Shown: piece after piece, positions 8,861 to 17,434 of the stretch
How positions within the stretch are numbered: position 1 is the first letter of the stretch
Layout: each line of letters opens with the position of its first letter
Source of the DNA: LMUY01 sp964244585
GTDB lineage: Bacteria; Pseudomonadota; Alphaproteobacteria; Acetobacterales; Acetobacteraceae
Assembly: GCA_964244585.1 (NCBI GenBank)
Contig: CAXTJM010000012.1
Coordinates: 62,001 to 126,000, forward strand
DNA length: 64,000 bases
Direction: 5' to 3'
Notes under the pieces: generated by a model
The model's database searches: none
Seen by the model: only the letters and a program-made list of their open reading frames with translations
Told to the model about the DNA's origin: nothing
Position numbers and translations under genes: made by a program

Positions 8861-9277
8861 CTACCGCGCAGTCCTGCTGCAAGCATGATCACAGGCGTTG
8901 TCGGGCCAGTCGCAACCTTGACGGCCGGCCTGCAGCACAACCATGTTCCGCGTCGGCCGGGCGAGCAGCCGCTTGGCCCGTTGCAGGGCCGGGCCGTCGG
9001 CGACCCCTGCGCCATGCAGCCGGCCTGGTCCCGCGGGCCGAAGGTGCCGACCAGGAAGTTGTAGCCTTTGACCTATTGGTTGAGCTTGGCCTGTGGAATC
9101 AGTTGCTCGGCCGCGGCTGGCGGCACGGACAGCCTCATGGCCGCCGGCTGGTTCGCCAACTGGCCCACCCGCGGGAGCTTCGCCTACCAGCGAGGAGACG
9201 CTGCCGCTGTTCGTGCCCGCACGGCGCGTCAGCTCGTTGAGGAATAAGGTTGGCACGTTGCAGGTCAGGGATGCCAT
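8861..9277 (-). pseudogene. Unrecognised reading frame, probably decayed
   Basis: A possible gene 20 bp after the solute-binding protein gene, with an unusually good ribosome-binding site (AAAGGAGA) six bases before ATG. The first 40 or so residues (MASLTCNVPTLFLNELTRRA) look plausible, but the rest is rich in G, R, P and A and resembles out-of-frame translation. In another frame, residues such as AAEQLIPQAKLNQ, a stop, and VKGYNFLVGTFGPRDQAG look more protein-like, suggesting a frameshift plus a nonsense change. I do not recognise the family. It may be a remnant of a gene once co-transcribed with its neighbour. Confidence 0.35.
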
Positions 9278-9296
9278 TCTTCGTCTCCTTTCCGGT

Positions 9297-10067
9297 TTAC
9301 CGTTGCCGCGGTTGCAGCCCCATCTTCTCCAGCGTTGAATGGATGTCGGGTGACGAGATGTACTGGACCAGTTGCTGCGCCAGGTCCGGTTGTTTGGACC
9401 GCTTTGCGACCACGGCAGAGTAGCGGGTAAATAACTCCACCTCCTGCGGCAGGCGGCCGGCGAAGGTGATCCCCTTGACCGGCAGCAACTCGGCCACCTC
9501 CTGAAACCCGATATCGGCCTTCCCCGCTGCCACAATCTCGCCCACCGGTGTCGCCTGGATCTCGTGCGCCTTGCCGCGCATCTGCTGCTCGATGCCGAGC
9601 TTCTTGAACAGGGTGCTCTGGATGTAGACGCCACTCGCGCTGTCGGAGTAGGCGACGGATTTGGCGTCCAGCAGCACCTGGCGGAGCTTCGCGACGGTCG
9701 AGATGTCCGGCACGGGCGAGCCGGCGCGCACGGCCATGCCGATCGGCGACAAGGCGATGTTGACTTCGCTGCCCGGGATGGTTTGGCCCTGCTTGACCAA
9801 CGCGTCCAGTGCGGTGCCGACCATGACAAGCACGTCGTCCGGCTCGCCGCGAGCCAGGCGCTTCGGGATCGCGTCGTGGGTCGTGCCCTCGGATGGGCCG
9901 GGCACCATGACGAGCCGGCTGCCCGTCTTTTGCTCAAATCCCGGCGACACCGCCTCGTAAGTGGACTTGAAGCCGCCGGAGATCATGACGACGACATCCG
10001 CCGCTTGAGCTTGGACAGGCGCCGCTGCGAGCGCTGCCAGGATGGGCGCACAGTATTTCGGGTTCAT
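9297..10067 (-). CDS. ModA-like extracellular solute-binding protein
   Basis: A 256-residue exported protein. A signal peptide (MNPKYCAPILAALAAAPVQA) precedes a type-2 periplasmic binding fold like ModA, with the opening ISGGFKSTYEAVSPGFEQKT and the segment GKADIGFQEVAELLPVKG. No modB or modC is nearby, so molybdate transport is unlikely. This class of orphan ModA-like protein often lies beside organic-acid catabolic genes. The start at 10067 follows AGGAGACTTGCC. It lies just after an AEC permease gene and may bind the substrate of the itaconate-type cluster, but that is inference. Confidence 0.7.
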   Translation of the reverse strand: MNPKYCAPILAALAAAPVQAQAADVVVMISGGFKSTYEAVSPGFEQKTGSRLVMVPGPSEGTTHDAIPKRLARGEPDDVLVMVGTALDALVKQGQTIPGSEVNIALSPIGMAVRAGSPVPDISTVAKLRQVLLDAKSVAYSDSASGVYIQSTLFKKLGIEQQMRGKAHEIQATPVGEIVAAGKADIGFQEVAELLPVKGITFAGRLPQEVELFTRYSAVVAKRSKQPDLAQQLVQYISSPDIHSTLEKMGLQPRQR

Positions 10068-10114
10068 AGGCAAGTCTCCTTCTTCAGGACCCGGAGGTGC
10101 CGGCGGCGTCCGGG

Positions 10115-11089
10115 TCATTGGGTTAGCCAGATCAGGAATGCGAGCGATGGGATGCTGAGCACGTTGCTGTAGAGCAGCACCGATGCGTTCTCCTCTTTGT
10201 CGCAATCGTATCGGGTGGACAGGATGACCTGCATCGGTGCCGCCGCGAGGCCAAGCGCCAGCACCGTCATCTTGCGGAGATCACCGCCCTGTCCGATCGC
10301 GGTCAGTGCCAGGTAGGAGAGGCCCGGGATGACGAGCAGGCGCGCCAACGTGGAGATCGACGCCGGCAGCGAGAACCGGAGCGACTGCGATTGCAGGATG
10401 ATGCCACTCGCGAATAGCGAGATGCCGCCGACCGTGCTGCCCAGCAGCTTGAAGCTGCCTGTGACCACACCGGGCAGGTGGATGTTGGTGAGCACGAACG
10501 CGACGGCGAACAGCGGTGCCAGCACCACGGGCTGGGTGAAGGCGTGGCGCAGGGACTTCAGCGTCAATGCCGGGACCGAGTCCTCCTCCTGCCCGCCGTT
10601 GCACGGCTTTGCAGAACCAGCGCCCTCCTTCTCCTTTGCGTAGGAGAGGAGTACGAGGGTTGCGGGCAGGATGATGATATTGCCGGTCAGCCCGGCAACG
10701 TCGACCACCAGGGTGGCCTTGTCGCCGATCAGCGGCGTCAGGATCGGGATGCCGGTAAAGGCGATGGCCGGGAACCCGAATGCCATGGCTTGCAGCGCTG
10801 CCGCCTGCATCGTCCGCCTGGCCAGGTACCGCCCTATCAGGAACGCCAGCAGGAACGGCAGCACGGTCCCTGCCAACAAAACGAGCAGGAGTGGCCATTG
10901 GCTGACCAGCTCCTGCCGGGAGACCGTGATCGTGCCGGCAAACAAGGCGAGTGGCAGGGCGTAGACCAGGACCATCCGATTTAGCGCTTCCGCCGCCTTG
11001 GTGTCCTCGTCCCGGCGCCACCCGGCCAGCATGCCGAGCGCCAGAGTGACGATCACCGGAAGCAACGCACCCAGAATCACGTTCATCAT
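10115..11089 (-). CDS. AEC-family permease (auxin efflux carrier / malonate-type transporter)
   Basis: A 324-residue membrane protein with about ten hydrophobic spans. It opens ILGALLPVIVTLALGMLAGW, and has two halves separated by a polar loop near residues 150-165 (EKEGAGSAKPCNGGQEEDS). This is the AEC family, whose members include MdcF-type malonate carriers. Its place in a cluster for a C5 dicarboxylate suggests dicarboxylate transport. The canonical itaconate loci of Pseudomonas use a TRAP carrier instead, so this would be a replacement. The start is one of two adjacent methionines. Substrate and direction cannot be read from sequence. Confidence 0.75.
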   Translation of the reverse strand: MMNVILGALLPVIVTLALGMLAGWRRDEDTKAAEALNRMVLVYALPLALFAGTITVSRQELVSQWPLLLVLLAGTVLPFLLAFLIGRYLARRTMQAAALQAMAFGFPAIAFTGIPILTPLIGDKATLVVDVAGLTGNIIILPATLVLLSYAKEKEGAGSAKPCNGGQEEDSVPALTLKSLRHAFTQPVVLAPLFAVAFVLTNIHLPGVVTGSFKLLGSTVGGISLFASGIILQSQSLRFSLPASISTLARLLVIPGLSYLALTAIGQGGDLRKMTVLALGLAAAPMQVILSTRYDCDKEENASVLLYSNVLSIPSLAFLIWLTQ

Positions 11090-11134
11090 GGCCGGTCGCC
11101 ACCGGTTCGTGCATTTCGGTCACCAATCGTCATG

Positions 11135-12481
11135 TCAGCCGACAGATTGAAGCACGCGATCGACCATCGCCGCGGACAGACCGAGGTAGTTTTCCGGGTT
11201 GGTCAGCTTGCGAATCTCGTCGTCGGACAATTCCGCCGTGACGTCCTTATGGGCGAGCAGCAGGTCCGTCAGACTCTTCTCGCCCATCGCCGGGTCGTGG
11301 CAGATCGCGTAGAGCACGTCATGCGCCTTGTCGCGGCCGAGCTTCGGGGCCAGCCCCATCATCACCGCTTCCGACACGACCAGCCCGTGCGTCATGTCGA
11401 GGTTGGCGCGCATCCGGTCGGCATGGACTTCCAGGCCTTCCAACACGAAGCACGCCTGCGACAGCGCACCGCCCGCTAGCGTGAACACGTCCGGCAGGGC
11501 GATCCACTCGATCTCCCATGGGCCGGTGGCGCGCTCGTGGTCCTCGACCATGGCGTCCAGCAGCGCCGCTACGCCCTGGCGCACGGACGCCGCGCAGGCG
11601 TGGATGTAGCAGCAGGAGATCGGGTTGCGCTTCTGCGGCATGGTGGAGGAGGAACCGCGGTTGGCGACGTAGGGTTCGCTCGCCTCGCCCACCTCCGTCT
11701 GCATCATTAGTTTGAGGTCGGTTGCGAACTTGGCCAGCGTTCCGGTCAGCAGGCCGAGGAAGCAGCCGGCCTCGGCGATACGGTCGCGCTCGGTGTGCCA
11801 GGCGATCTCGGGCTGCGCCAGGCCGATCTCGCGCGCTAGCGCCACCTGCACATCCAGGCCCTTGTCGCCAAGCGACGCCAGCGTGCCCACAGCGGCGCCA
11901 AACTCGAACACCTCGATGCGTGGACGGATCTCGGCCAAGCGTTGCTTATGGCGCAGCAGGGTGGCCAGCAACCGAGCCATCTTGAAGCCGAATGTCATCG
12001 GCACGGCCTGTTGCAGGTTGGAGCGCCCGGCCATCGGCGTCTCGCGATGCTCCCGGGCCAGCTTCGCCGTGGCGGCGATGGCGCGGTCCAGCTCACGGCC
12101 GATGATATCGAACGAGGCCTTGATCTGGAGAATCGTGGCGCTGTCGGTGATGTCCTGGGTGGTGGCGCCCCAGTGGCAGTATTTGCCGGCGTCGCCCCGG
12201 CACAGATGGGCGATCTGGTGGACGATCCCGAGCACCGGATAGCCGATGTTCAGCGTCTCCTCTGCGTAGCGCTTGAAGTCGATGTTCTCGACCTTGCAGA
12301 CGCGGGTGATCTCGGCCGCGGCCTCTTTGGAGATGATGCCCAACGAGGCTTGCGCACGGGCCAGGGCGGCTTCCCAGTCGAGGTATTTCTGGGTGCGGAA
12401 CTCGTCCGACCAGACTTCGCGCATCTCCTTGCTGCCGAAGATGTCGCGGAAAATAAGGCTGTCGATAGCGCTTGTCGGCAT
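11135..12481 (-). CDS. Fumarase/aspartase-superfamily lyase (adenylosuccinate lyase-like), substrate unknown
   Basis: A 448-residue lyase beginning MPTSAIDSLIFRDIFGSK. The superfamily signature GSSTMPQKRNPISC lies near residues 279-292 and carries the flexible catalytic loop. HWGATTQDITDSA, near residue 96-108, is the second conserved region. The family includes adenylosuccinate lyase, 3-carboxymuconate cycloisomerase and related enzymes that eliminate fumarate or cycloisomerise. A purB role is unlikely because it is embedded between a permease and pyruvate oxidase in a catabolic cluster. It may process a substituted succinate related to itaconate. The substrate is unassigned. Confidence 0.8.
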   Translation of the reverse strand: MPTSAIDSLIFRDIFGSKEMREVWSDEFRTQKYLDWEAALARAQASLGIISKEAAAEITRVCKVENIDFKRYAEETLNIGYPVLGIVHQIAHLCRGDAGKYCHWGATTQDITDSATILQIKASFDIIGRELDRAIAATAKLAREHRETPMAGRSNLQQAVPMTFGFKMARLLATLLRHKQRLAEIRPRIEVFEFGAAVGTLASLGDKGLDVQVALAREIGLAQPEIAWHTERDRIAEAGCFLGLLTGTLAKFATDLKLMMQTEVGEASEPYVANRGSSSTMPQKRNPISCCYIHACAASVRQGVAALLDAMVEDHERATGPWEIEWIALPDVFTLAGGALSQACFVLEGLEVHADRMRANLDMTHGLVVSEAVMMGLAPKLGRDKAHDVLYAICHDPAMGEKSLTDLLLAHKDVTAELSDDEIRKLTNPENYLGLSAAMVDRVLQSVG

Positions 12482-12607
12482 CGTTGCTGTCCTTTTATCG
12501 CAAGATCGTTGTGTCGTGTCCAACCGGCGAGACCCGGCTGGGTGTTGCCGACCGTGCAGCAACGGCGAGGGATCGAGCCCACCGAGCTGTCACAGGGGGG
12601 GAAGGCG

Positions 12608-14335
12608 TCACCGCAGGAGGTTTGACCGTGCGAGTTCGACGACCTCGTCGCCGCGCCCGCTCATCACGGCCTTGAGCATGTAAAGCGTGAACCCTTTGGC
12701 CATTTCGGCCGTGACCTTCGGTGGCATCGCCAACTCCATCCGATTGACCACCGCGTCGATCAGCACCGGACCTGGATGGGTCAGTGCCTCCGCCATCTTG
12801 GTTTCGACATCCGCCGGGTCGTCAATCCGAACGCCGTGGATGCCGATGGCGTTCGCCATCGCCGCGAAGTCGGGATTTTTGAGCGTGGTCCCGGTATCGA
12901 CGAAGCCGGAGGATTTCTGCTCCAACTCGATGAAGCCGAGCGAGCCGTTGTTGAACACCACGATCTTGATCGGCAGGCCGAGCTGCTTGGCCGATAGCAG
13001 GTCCCCCATCAGCATGGTGAAGCCGCCGTCGCCTGACAGCGACACGACTTGGCGGCCGGGGAAGGCGGCCTGCGCGCCGAGCGCCTGCGGCATCGCGTTG
13101 GCCATGGAGCCGTGCCAGAACGAACCCACCAGCTTTCGCTTGCCGTTCATCCGCAGGTAGCGCGCCGCCCACACGGTCGGCAGGCCCACGTCGCAGGTGA
13201 AGATCGCGTCGCCCTCGGCAATCTCGCTGATGGCGCGGGTGATGTGCTGCGGGTGCAGCCGGCCGCCGGGCTTGCCCCTCGCCAGCTCGTCGAGGCCTTT
13301 GCGGGCGTCATGATAATGCGCGACGCATGTCTTGAGATGCTTGTCATCCCGCTGCGCCTTGAGGTGAGGCAGCAGCGCCCGCAGCGTCGAGCGCACGTCG
13401 CCGACCAGGCCACGCTCGATCGGAGTGCGCCGCCCGATTGCTTCGGCACGGATGTCCACCTGAGCGATTCTGGCATCCTTTGGGTAGAACTGCGCATAGG
13501 GAAAATCTGTCCCGAGCATCAGCAGCCCGTCGCAGCTGCCCATGGCGTAGTAGCCGGAGGAAAAGCCGATCAGCCCGGTCATGCCGACGTCGTAGGGGTT
13601 GTCCCATTCGACATGCTCCTTGCCGCGGATGGCGTGCACGACAGGCGCCTGCAGCGTCTCGGCAAGCTGCAGTAGCTCGGCATGCGCTCCCTCGCAGCCA
13701 CGGCCGCACAGCAGCGTGACGCGTTCGCAGCCGTTCAGCATGTCCGCCAGGCCGGCGATCCCCTCGGCAGGCGGGGTGGTGACCGGCGCCGGCAGGAGCA
13801 GTGCGGCGGTGGACGGGGTTGGCGCATCGGAAGCCGGCCGGAGTGCGATGTCGCCGGGGATGACCACGACGCAGACGCAGCTTTCGGCCACGGCGCGGCG
13901 GATCGCGATCTCCAGCACGCGCGGCATCTGGGCGGGGTTCGACACCAGCTCGCAATAGCTGCTGCATTCCAGGAAGAGCTGCTCCGGATGGGTTTCCTGG
14001 AAGTAGCCGGAGCCGATTTCGGGCGAGGGTATGTGGGCGGCGATGGCGACGACAGGCACGCGCGAGCGGTGGCAGTCGAACAGGCCGTTAATGAGGTGCA
14101 GGTTGCCGGGGCCGCAACTCCCCGCGCAGACGGCGAGCTGCCCGGTGACGTGCGCGTCCGCACCCGCGGCGAAGGCGGCCACCTCCTCGTGCCGTGTGTG
14201 CAGCCACTGGATGCCGCCATGGCGGCGCAGCGAGTCGGTGAAGCCGTTGAGGCTGTCGCCGACGATGCCGTAGATCCGGTGCACGTTGGCCGCTGCCAGC
14301 ACCTCGACCATCTGGTCTGCCACAGTCTTTGCCAT
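12608..14335 (-). CDS. Thiamine-diphosphate pyruvate oxidase, PoxB-like
   Basis: A 575-residue ThDP enzyme, close to E. coli PoxB (572). The N-terminal PYR domain has GDSLNGFTDSLRR and the catalytic glutamate in THRHEE-like LHTRHEEVAAFAAG. A central FAD-type domain follows. The C-terminal PP domain carries the GDG...NN motif (SLSGDGGFTMLMGDLL then VVFNNGSLGF). PoxB oxidises pyruvate to acetate and CO2 at the membrane, passing electrons to ubiquinone. Pyruvate is a product of citramalyl-CoA cleavage, which fits the adjacent cluster. The start at 14335 is the ATG giving MAKTVADQMVEVL. Acetolactate synthase is less likely because the length and segments match PoxB. Confidence 0.85.
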   Translation of the reverse strand: MAKTVADQMVEVLAAANVHRIYGIVGDSLNGFTDSLRRHGGIQWLHTRHEEVAAFAAGADAHVTGQLAVCAGSCGPGNLHLINGLFDCHRSRVPVVAIAAHIPSPEIGSGYFQETHPEQLFLECSSYCELVSNPAQMPRVLEIAIRRAVAESCVCVVVIPGDIALRPASDAPTPSTAALLLPAPVTTPPAEGIAGLADMLNGCERVTLLCGRGCEGAHAELLQLAETLQAPVVHAIRGKEHVEWDNPYDVGMTGLIGFSSGYYAMGSCDGLLMLGTDFPYAQFYPKDARIAQVDIRAEAIGRRTPIERGLVGDVRSTLRALLPHLKAQRDDKHLKTCVAHYHDARKGLDELARGKPGGRLHPQHITRAISEIAEGDAIFTCDVGLPTVWAARYLRMNGKRKLVGSFWHGSMANAMPQALGAQAAFPGRQVVSLSGDGGFTMLMGDLLSAKQLGLPIKIVVFNNGSLGFIELEQKSSGFVDTGTTLKNPDFAAMANAIGIHGVRIDDPADVETKMAEALTHPGPVLIDAVVNRMELAMPPKVTAEMAKGFTLYMLKAVMSGRGDEVVELARSNLLR

Positions 14336-14336
14336 G

Positions 14337-14564
14337 TCAGTGAACCTCTTCAATCGGGGTGTTATCGCCGAGCCTGCCCTGGGCTGAGCCGGTCAAGACA
14401 TGCACCCGCCACGGCTGGCTGTTGTTGCCGCTTGGTGCGCGCGCCGCAGCGGTCAAAATCCGTTCAACGAGCTGCTGCGGCACGGGGCAGTCGAGATAGC
14501 CCCGCACCGAAGACCTGCCTTCTAGGGCGTCGAAGACGCCGCCATCGGCGGTCGCGCCTTCCAT
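14337..14564 (-). pseudogene. Truncated nitroreductase (N-terminal third only)
   Basis: 75 codons that match the start of an FMN-dependent nitroreductase: VFDALEGRSSVRGYLD followed by VERILTAAARAPSGNNSQPW, the FMN-phosphate-binding segment. The family usually has about 200-230 residues, and here the similarity ends at GRLGD, after which a short tail reaches a stop. The gene begins 10 bp after the CoA-transferase stop and ends one base before the pyruvate oxidase ATG. It looks like a deletion scar, where the rest of the gene was lost and poxB became the next gene. Confidence 0.8.
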
Positions 14565-14574
14565 GGAGACGACA

Positions 14575-15894
14575 TCAGACAAGATGCAGCCCACGCGCCG
14601 AGGCCATGAGGCCATCCCGGAAATCCGGGTGGGCCAGCCCGACCAAGGCTGTCACGCGTTCCGTCGAGGAAAGGCCTTTCAGGTTGGCGCGGCCGTATTC
14701 CGTCACCACCCAGTGAGTATCGATGCGGGGCGTCGTCACCGGGCCCGTCAGTCTCGCGACGATCCGGGACACCTTGCCGTGCGCGGCGGTCGAGCTGGCG
14801 GCGATGATCGACTTGCCCTGCTTCGAGGCGTAGGCGCCGCGGACGAAATCGAGCTGGCCACCGGAGGCGCTATACTGGTGGCCCAGCATGTGCTCGGAGT
14901 TGCAGGCGCCGGTGAGGTCGATCTCGATCGTCCCATTGATCGAGATTACGCCGCCGTTGCGGGCGATCACGGCCGGGTCGTTGACGTAGTCGACCGGCCA
15001 GCTCTCGACCGAGGGATTGTTGTCCAGGAAGTCGTACATCGACTTCTGGCCCATGGCGAAGGTGTAGACGGTCTTGCCGACGTTCTGCGACTTGCGATGA
15101 TTAGTGACGTTGCCGGACAACGTCAGGTCGACCAGGCCCGGGCACAGCGCCTCTGTATGCACGCCAAGATCGTTGCGGTCCTTCAGCGCGGCGCAGACCA
15201 GGTTGGGAAGAGCCCCCACGCCCATCTGTAGGCAGGCGCCGTCCGGCACCATCTCGGCGACCAGCTTGCTGATGGCCCCATCTTCCGGGCCACCGCCGCG
15301 CACTGGCAGCTCGAGCAGCGGAACATCGTTCTCGACGATCGCCGACAGCTCGGAGACGTGGATCTGTGCGCCGGAGCCGACCACGCGGGGCATATGGCGA
15401 TTGACCTCGACGATCAGCCGCTTGGCCGACCGGGCGACCTTCGACGAGTAGTCGTTACCAACGCCGAAAGACACATAGCCATGCGCATCCATCGGCGACA
15501 CGGTGCAGACAAAGCTGTCGATGCCGATGTCGTCGATCAGCAGTCGCGGCGCCTGATGGAAGTTGTTGGGAACGTAGCGCAGCACCTTGCGCTCGCTCTC
15601 GACGCTCTTCTTGATCAGGGCCCGATCGGCCGCCGTGACGAACATGCAATAGGGTTCGATGCGGTCCGCGAGGTCGAAATCAAGCACGGTCCTCCCGGCG
15701 GCGGCGGTTGCCTCGAAGTAGTAGAGCCTCAAGGCCTCGACGTGGCCAGCCCTTGCCCGATCGGCCAGAGCCTGGAGAAGCGCCGGCGGCTGTGCCATGG
15801 CCATACCCATGGCCATCCTGCTGTTGGAGGGAATGGTCGCCACAGCCTTATCCGCCGTGGTGAGCTTGCTTTTGTAGATGTCCGAGAAGTCCAT
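14575..15894 (-). CDS. ict: Itaconate CoA-transferase (Ict/RipA-type acetyl-CoA hydrolase/transferase)
   Basis: A 439-residue protein of the acetyl-CoA hydrolase/transferase family (4-hydroxybutyrate CoA-transferase group). It contains the characteristic NGTIEIDLTGACNSEHMLGH segment around residues 318-337, which includes the likely catalytic glutamate region, and a glycine-rich RGGGPEDGAI loop. In the known Ict/RipA system, CoA is moved from succinyl-CoA or acetyl-CoA to itaconate. The assignment rests on the order CoA-transferase, MaoC hydratase, CitE-like lyase beside a LysR gene, as in the Pseudomonas and Yersinia itaconate operons. On sequence alone a 4-hydroxybutyrate role would remain possible. 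Confidence 0.8.
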   Translation of the reverse strand: MDFSDIYKSKLTTADKAVATIPSNSRMAMGMAMAQPPALLQALADRARAGHVEALRLYYFEATAAAGRTVLDFDLADRIEPYCMFVTAADRALIKKSVESERKVLRYVPNNFHQAPRLLIDDIGIDSFVCTVSPMDAHGYVSFGVGNDYSSKVARSAKRLIVEVNRHMPRVVGSGAQIHVSELSAIVENDVPLLELPVRGGGPEDGAISKLVAEMVPDGACLQMGVGALPNLVCAALKDRNDLGVHTEALCPGLVDLTLSGNVTNHRKSQNVGKTVYTFAMGQKSMYDFLDNNPSVESWPVDYVNDPAVIARNGGVISINGTIEIDLTGACNSEHMLGHQYSASGGQLDFVRGAYASKQGKSIIAASSTAAHGKVSRIVARLTGPVTTPRIDTHWVVTEYGRANLKGLSSTERVTALVGLAHPDFRDGLMASARGLHLV

Positions 15895-15920
15895 GTCGGA
15901 AGTCCTTCGCTTCGTCCTAA

Positions 15921-16448
15921 TCAGTATCCGGCAGCCTCTTCGGGCGAATGCCCGCGGCGATGGACGAGCATGGTGCGCTCGAAGCTCATCACTTCCTTGC
16001 CGTCCTGGTTGATCCCACGCGTGGACACGGTGACGATGCCCTGGGTTGGCCGGCTCTTCGACTCTCGCTTGTTGAGAACCGTGCTCTCGGCATAGAGCGT
16101 GTCGCCGGCGAACACCGGATGCGACGCCCTCACCTTGTCCCAGCCGAGGTTGGCGACAACCTTGGCGCTGACGGTGCGCACCGACATGCCGGTCAGCAGA
16201 GCGAGGGTGAAGGTGCTATCTACCAACATCTTCTTCCACTCGGTCTTGGCCGCGTAGGCAGCGTCGAAATGAACCTGCTGCACATTCAGTGTCAGCAACG
16301 TGAAGTAGGTGTTGTCGACATCCAGCACTGTGCGGCCGGGACGATGCTCGAATACATCGCCGGACTCGAAATCCTCCCAGTAGAGGCCGGATGTCTCGCG
16401 GTAGCGGCGTTCTCCGACGGCTTTATAGGCAGGCAGAAGACCGTCCAT
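15921..16448 (-). CDS. ich: Itaconyl-CoA hydratase (Ich/RipB-type MaoC hot-dog protein)
   Basis: A 175-residue single-domain hot-dog hydratase. It opens with the MaoC-type YWEDFESGDVFEHRPGRTV and carries HPVFAGDTLYAESTV in the middle. Members hydrate enoyl-CoA thioesters; Ich/RipB converts itaconyl-CoA to (S)-citramalyl-CoA. It lies 26 bp after the citramalyl-CoA lyase gene region and before the CoA-transferase gene on the same strand, consistent with one operon. Mesaconyl-CoA hydratase is a close relative, but the neighbours favour itaconate. No disruption is seen. Confidence 0.8.
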   Translation of the reverse strand: MDGLLPAYKAVGERRYRETSGLYWEDFESGDVFEHRPGRTVLDVDNTYFTLLTLNVQQVHFDAAYAAKTEWKKMLVDSTFTLALLTGMSVRTVSAKVVANLGWDKVRASHPVFAGDTLYAESTVLNKRESKSRPTQGIVTVSTRGINQDGKEVMSFERTMLVHRRGHSPEEAAGY

Positions 16449-16504
16449 TGTGATGTTCCTTTTGTGACGTTGAAGAGTTTCAAGAAGAGGCTAAGCAGTG
16501 ATCC

Positions 16505-17338
16505 TCATTGCCCGGCAGCGGCGAGGACACGGCGCGCCTTGCGCGCAACCGCTTCGTCGATCATCTGGCCATCGACGACCCCGACGCCCTTGGTGTTGGC
16601 GGCAAGCACCGCCCGGGCATGCTCGACAGCCTTGGGAGTCGGCGTCAGCGCCTGGTTGATGGCCCCGACCTGACCGGGATGGATCGCCGCCTTGGCCGGG
16701 AAGCCGAACGCCACGACGTCCGCCGTCTCCCGGACTAGGCCGTCCAAGTCGTGCACGTCGAAGAACGGCGTATCGATCGGTGTCACGCCGGCCAGGGCGC
16801 ACGCGAGCACCAGCCGGCAGCGCGCCGCCACAAGCGGCGGCCACGCCGTCGCAACCCCGAGGTCGGCTGCCATGTCGGCGGCTCCCAGCATCAGCCCGAA
16901 CAGCCGGGGCGTTGCCGCCGCCGTCGCCTCGACGGCGGCCAAGCCGCGGGCGCTTTCGATCAAGCCAATCAGCCGAGTTTCCAGTTTCCGCACCGCCAAC
17001 AGGCGATCAAGGATGTGAAGGTGGCCTGGGCCGTCCGCCTTGGGTAGCACCAGGAAATCGGGTGCTGCGTCGGAGCGCAACAACGCGTCGAGGTCGGCAA
17101 TACCCGCTGGGGTATCGAGGCCGTTGATGCGAAGGGCTCGCTGGATCGTCTGCGTTGCAGGCTTGGCCAAGTAGTCGAGGGCAGCGGCGCGGGCCGATGC
17201 CTTGTCGCTTGGCGCCACGGCATCTTCGAGATCGATAATCAGAACGTCGGCGCCGATCTCCGCAGCCTTGGCAAAACGGTCAGGTCGGCTTCCCGGAGTA
17301 AATAACCAGCTCCGTGTTGGCCTCATGGTGTCCGCCAC
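16505..17338 (-). CDS. ccl: (S)-Citramalyl-CoA lyase (Ccl/RipC, CitE-like HpcH/HpaI aldolase)
   Basis: A 277-residue CitE-like protein. It opens RPTRSWLFTPGSRPDRFAKA, has ADVLIIDLEDAVAPSDK with the metal-linked acidic residues, and continues with FLVLPKADG and LIGLIESARGL, the typical TIM-barrel strands. CitE-type lyases split citramalyl-CoA to acetyl-CoA and pyruvate. It is the first gene of the leftward operon. The start is either GTG at 17338 or the ATG four codons later, and neither has a strong ribosome-binding site. The divergent LysR gene begins about 96 bp away. Malyl-CoA lyase is the main alternative. Confidence 0.82.
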   Translation of the reverse strand: MADTMRPTRSWLFTPGSRPDRFAKAAEIGADVLIIDLEDAVAPSDKASARAAALDYLAKPATQTIQRALRINGLDTPAGIADLDALLRSDAAPDFLVLPKADGPGHLHILDRLLAVRKLETRLIGLIESARGLAAVEATAAATPRLFGLMLGAADMAADLGVATAWPPLVAARCRLVLACALAGVTPIDTPFFDVHDLDGLVRETADVVAFGFPAKAAIHPGQVGAINQALTPTPKAVEHARAVLAANTKGVGVVDGQMIDEAVARKARRVLAAAGQ

Positions 17339-17434
17339 GGTCAGTCTCCGTCCTGTTTCTGACGGTCCGGAACGTAAGACGAGCGGCCGATTTATACTAA
17401 TTCATGGTGTAGGCGGCTGTGATATGTTTTATAA

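Noticed and set aside
9297..10067. Molybdate-binding ModA
   Set aside because: The fold matches, but no modB or modC gene is present and the neighbours are organic-acid genes.
12608..14335. Acetolactate synthase or oxalyl-CoA decarboxylase
   Set aside because: Length and motifs fit PoxB better, and there is no oxalate or branched-chain gene partner nearby.
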